A stretch of DNA of 64,000 nucleotides from Hericium rajendrae (Eukaryota; Basidiomycota; Agaricomycetes; Russulales; Hericiaceae), in contig CM065878.1 of NCBI GenBank assembly GCA_033439255.1, forward strand, positions 3,410,001 to 3,474,000, read 5' to 3'. Each line of letters opens with the position of its first letter. Positions within the stretch are counted from its first letter, which is position 1. The position numbers and the translations under genes were made by a program. The notes under the pieces were generated by a model. The model saw only the letters and a list, made by a program, of their open reading frames with translations, had not been told where the DNA came from and did no database searches. This document shows positions 60,470-64,000 of the stretch, in pieces.

Positions 60470-61513
60470 ATGTCGACTCCCAGCGTCTTTTGTCCCACCC
60501 AACCCGAGAAGTACGACTTCGACTTTTCCGTTTTCTTCGACAGCACCCAACAGAGCGTCACCATCCCTCCCTCTGAGGACTTTGAGCGCGATCTCGACTC
60601 TCATTTCGCGTCTCTAGACGACACTCAATTCAGCGACTTTCACGACATCCACACCAGCTTCGTCCTTCCCACTGAGCCCTTCGCCCTCAGATCCCAGACG
60701 CCAGGACCGCCGTCCGCCATCACCGCCTCCTCCGATTTCGATACGACCTCCATCACGTCGTATTCTCAGTACCAGTACCCCTCGCCCGCGTATACCGGGT
60801 CCCACTACTCCGGTCTCGACATGGATTTCTCTGCCATTCGTGTCTCGTCGTCAGACTACGGAATGCTCGACACCATGGGCACCTTTGGCGCCCGTGGCTA
60901 TGCAGGCGTTGGCGCTCAAGGCTACGATTCCACCACGTTCGGCACACTGCCCCCATCGCCGCCCAATTCGCCGCCGGCGCGGGCGTTGCCCCGCGCCAGA
61001 TCCGATTACAGCCCCGTGAGCAGCATTGGGCAGCCTATCCGTTTCAACGGACAGTCCACCGTATCCCCCCACCATTTGTCGCCTCAGCTGCCCACCGTCC
61101 CCTCGGTGCTGCCGGTGGCCTCCGTGGCCGAGTCTGACGATGGGTCATCTTCCGATTCGCGTCGTAAGCATCAGTGTCCGAGCTGCTTCAGAGGTATGTG
61201 CTTCCTATTTTTTTTTTTTCTTTGTCTATGTTAGCCTGATTGTCGTCGATACTTAGCCTTTGCACGCGCATACAATCTGAAGACACATATGGACACGCAC
61301 AACCCCGATCGCCCGAAGCCCCACATCTGTCCCCACGCTAGCTGTGGCCGACAATTCAGCCGCAAGCACGACTTGCAGCGCCATCGTGCTGCAATTCATC
61401 GTGACCAGTCGTCTGGGACGTCAGTGTCACCAGTTGCTCGTGCGGCTGCCCTGCCGCCGTCGAAAAGGCAGGCAATCGGCGAGGACTTTCCTAGGTGCCG
61501 GGACGTGAAGTAG
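60470..61513 (+). CDS. C2H2 zinc-finger transcription factor (Crz1-like fingers)
   Basis: Nuclear regulator. ATG at 60470 (MSTPSVFCPTQPEKYDFDFS), preferred because the in-frame upstream ATG at 60305 precedes a leader-like stretch. The N-terminal ~230 residues are Ser/Thr/Pro/Tyr/Asp-rich (SITSYSQYQYPSPAYTGSHY, TLPPSPPNSPPARALPRARS), an activation-type region. An intron (61194-61256) splits finger 1: CPSCFRAFARAYNLKTHMDT-H. Finger 2 is CPHASCGRQFSRKHDLQRHR-AAIH. The finger pair with ARAYNLKTHM.TH and GRxFSRKHDLxRH resembles Crz1/Prz1-type calcineurin-responsive factors. No PxIxIT docking site was clearly seen, so the pathway is not assigned. Confidence 0.82.
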
Positions 61514-62260
61514 ACGAGAGACGATCCCGACTCTTATCTTGTTTTTTTCGTTCGGTAAGTGCTCTGCGTGTTGGCTGGTCGCCATCGATCTGACGGGCAT
61601 TTCAGCAAGTTTGGACTGCAGAGATGCCCGTCCTGCCACCTCATCTGAGGTTGATGCATGCGCATGCGCGCATGTGTTACTGCTGCCGCGAAGGTTGATT
61701 GGGCATGTGGTGTTCAGGCGCCGCATGTCTCGTCGTGAGGATTCGTTCGTCTTTACTTCCCCGTTCTTCCTTCGCTCCTCTATTTCCACTATCTAAGGAC
61801 GTGTCTTTGTGCACATTGGATATTCTGCGTGTGGATCTTATACATATGCTTCGTTCTTCATGCCTCTTATCCTCTATGTCCATTATGCCGCCTATGCTCT
61901 TGTCGTCTCACCGTATGGTTGCGCTCTGTCTTGCTTTGCCTTTTTGTGTCTTCTTGGTCCTACGTTGGGTTCACGATATCTAGACTAGGAAATGCCATTT
62001 GACTTCCGATTCGATGCTATTTCCAGAACTGAGCGATGCTGGCGGCTCATCGACATCCATCTCGCGAGTCGACACTAACGACACTAGTGCGAAAGCAGGC
62101 AATGTCCTACCATATGTGGACGCGCGACGAGGATGGTGACGTCGCGCTCGCATTCCAACGCGTCCCATTCTCTGATCTCCCGCCCTGCCCGGCCATTTGC
62201 AGCATATAAGATGCCAGATGTCTACACGAACATTCTCTATCCTTTTCTTCCCCTCTCACC
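61514..62260. promoter_or_regulatory. catalase upstream region with CRE-like site and TATA
   Basis: TGACGTC at 62137-62143 (followed by G) lies about 120 bp before the catalase start. TATAAG at 62205-62210 lies about 55 bp before it. Fungal catalase genes are known targets of ATF/CREB-type stress bZIP factors. The rest holds the 3' flank of the zinc-finger gene. Confidence 0.45.
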
Positions 62261-64000
62261 ATGTCCACCGTAGCCGAAGCGATCAAAAGCGCGTTCGCTG
62301 GCCCAGCTCGTACTGCTAAAGCCAACGACATGCAACGCGACATGCTCGATCCTTCCAAAGGTGAAAATTATCACACGACATCCCATGGTGTCAAGGTTGC
62401 CAACGATGACAACTGGTGCATTTTTGGTCTACGTCAGTGACATTTCTAAAAGGACTAACCTTATCGCATAGGCTCAAGGTCAGCGACGCGTCGGGCAAGA
62501 ACGTTGGGCCTCACCTGCTCGAAGACCAGATTGCGCGCGAGAAGATCACGAGTTTCGACCATGAGCGCATCCCCGAACGCGTCGTGCACGCTCGAGGTAC
62601 CGGTGCTTTCGGCCACTTCAAGGTTTATGACGACCGAGCCAAGAAGTACACGTCTGCTGAGGTGTTGACCGATCCTCGTCGAACCACACCTGTCTTTGTG
62701 CGCTTCAGCACCGTCCAAGGCTCCCGTGGTAGCGCGGTAAGTCACTCAAATATGACCCGTTCGGACCAGATCTGTGACCCTATGTAGGATACGGTCCGCG
62801 ATGTTCGCGGCTTTGCCGTCAAGTTTTACACAGAAGAGGGTAACTGGGATATCGTTGGTAACGACATTCCGGTTTTCTTCGTCCAAGAGACGATCAAGTT
62901 TCCGGATATCATTCACGCTGTCAAGCCCGAGCCCAACAACGAAGTGCCTCAGGGCCAAAGTGCCCACAACAATTTCTGGGACTTCGTCGGTTTGCAACCT
63001 GAGTGTATGCGTCCTTTCTTTGTTCCCTTCCGTTTTCTCACCGATTATTCAGCGGCGCATATGGTTATGTGGGTCATGTCCGATCGCGGCGTTCCACGCT
63101 CCCTCCGTATGATGCAGGGTTTCGGCGTGAACACATACACGTTGTACAAGCTTCACGGCGAGCTGCACTTCGTCAAATTTCATTGGATCCCAGAGCTCGG
63201 CGTCCATAGTCTCATGTGGGATGAAGCTCTCAAAATAAACGGCCAGGACCCAGGTAAATATCGCCGCCTTCTAACAGACGATGTCTTACACGCCTTATCA
63301 GACTTCCACCGCAAGGATCTGTATGAAGCCATCGCAAATGGGATCTTTCCGAAGTGGAAGCTTTGCATTCAAGTGATTCCTCAGTCTCGAGAGCACGAAT
63401 TTGATTTCGATATCTTGGACGCGACCAAGCTCTGGCCGGAGGAGCTCGTTCCGCTCGAGGAGATAGGTGAAATGGTTCTAGATCGTGCGCCCGAAGAGTT
63501 TTTCCCCCAGGTGGAACAGGCCGCGTTTTGCACTTCGCATGTCGTGCCAGGAATTGGATTCAGCGATGATCCTTTGTTGCAGGGTCGTAATTTCTCCTAT
63601 CAAGACACGCAAATCAGTCGACTGGGAGTGAATTGGCAAGAGGTATGCCACTGCGCAGGAGGTGTATGCGTCTTTTCGAAATATTGAGGGAATTTCTCTA
63701 GCTTCCTGTCAATCGACCTATCTGTCCAGTTCTTAATCATCAGCGGGATGGCAAAATGAGGCATCGCATTACTCAAGGTTCAATCAATTACTGGCCCAAT
63801 CGTAAAGAGCAGTTCCCGCCTGTTCCTCCCAGTGAAGGGGGATATGAGACGTGAGTGACCTTCCACACTTCATTTCACAATAGCGAATACTGTGCCATAG
63901 ATACCCTCAGAAGGTGGAAGGCATGAAGCAACGCATACGTGGTGCCAAATTCCAAGAGCACTTCAATCAAGCTCAGTTGTTCTACAACTCTCTAGCTCCT
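62261..64000 (+). CDS. heme catalase (3' end outside window)
   Basis: Dismutes hydrogen peroxide. Start [20 protein letters not shown]. Catalytic His in [20 protein letters not shown]; catalytic Asn in [20 protein letters not shown]. Then [12 protein letters not shown], joined over an intron (about 63006-63051) to [20 protein letters not shown], and [17 protein letters not shown]. Also [40 protein letters not shown] and [22 protein letters not shown] (proximal Tyr region), followed by [17 protein letters not shown]. No peroxisomal signal can be judged, because the C-terminus is missing. Introns near 62399, 62737, 63641 and 63852. In frame throughout. Confidence 0.95.

Overview
The window is nuclear DNA from a filamentous basidiomycete, most likely an Agaricomycete (possibly a polypore). 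Genes are dense and cut by many 45-60 nt GT-AG introns. The set includes a Pil1/Lsp1 eisosome protein, a GPI-type chitin deacetylase and an Ssh4/Ear1-type SPRY protein, and the two clear tRNA genes carry short introns at position 37/38. The genus is an inference; no ribosomal marker is present.

Layout. 1-9,995: SPF30-like Tudor protein (partial), a head-to-head pair of paralogous unknown proteins, eIF4E, Pil1 and an Mtm1-type mitochondrial carrier. 10,111-19,270: the VAM7-like PX/SNARE gene, then three tandem copies of an ankyrin-repeat protein family. The second copy carries a truncated VAM7 5' end and the third a short VAM7 scar, so a block of about 2.95 kb was duplicated repeatedly and has decayed. 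19,587-46,847: mostly core genes (SNF4/AMPK gamma, SSH4/EAR1-like, HSP20, a one-TM unknown, AspRS, mitochondrial aspartate aminotransferase, tRNA-Glu, SPAK/OSR1-like kinase, SRPK, chitin deacetylase, SET/NAP histone chaperone, SAC1, U2A', TMEM205-like). 46,952-51,928: a DNA transposon of 4,961 bp with matching terminal inverted repeats and a perfect 8-bp target duplication. It carries a Ulp1-type peptidase and an RNase-H-like transposase candidate. 52,219-56,941: CSN6, tRNA-Thr and MCM5. 56,942-60,469: gene-poor, with a degenerate tRNA-like sequence and an 84-bp tandem duplication. 60,470-64,000: a C2H2 zinc-finger regulator and a catalase cut by the window end.

Many neighbours are divergent pairs sharing short promoters (SAC1/U2A' 147 bp, AspRS/AAT 308 bp, SNF4/SSH4 438 bp, kinase/SRPK). 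Several promoters hold recognisable sites: twin TGACGTCG before PIL1, TGACGTCG before catalase, ACGCGT before MCM5, and GAAnnTTC before HSP20.

Reliability. Several clearly conserved genes (SPF30, eIF4E, carrier, VAM7, SNF4, SSH4, SRPK) each need one or two inserted bases, mostly in short G or C runs, to keep frame. I read these as probable single-base deletion errors in the sequence, not as mutations. Exon borders were inferred by eye from splice motifs and protein continuity.
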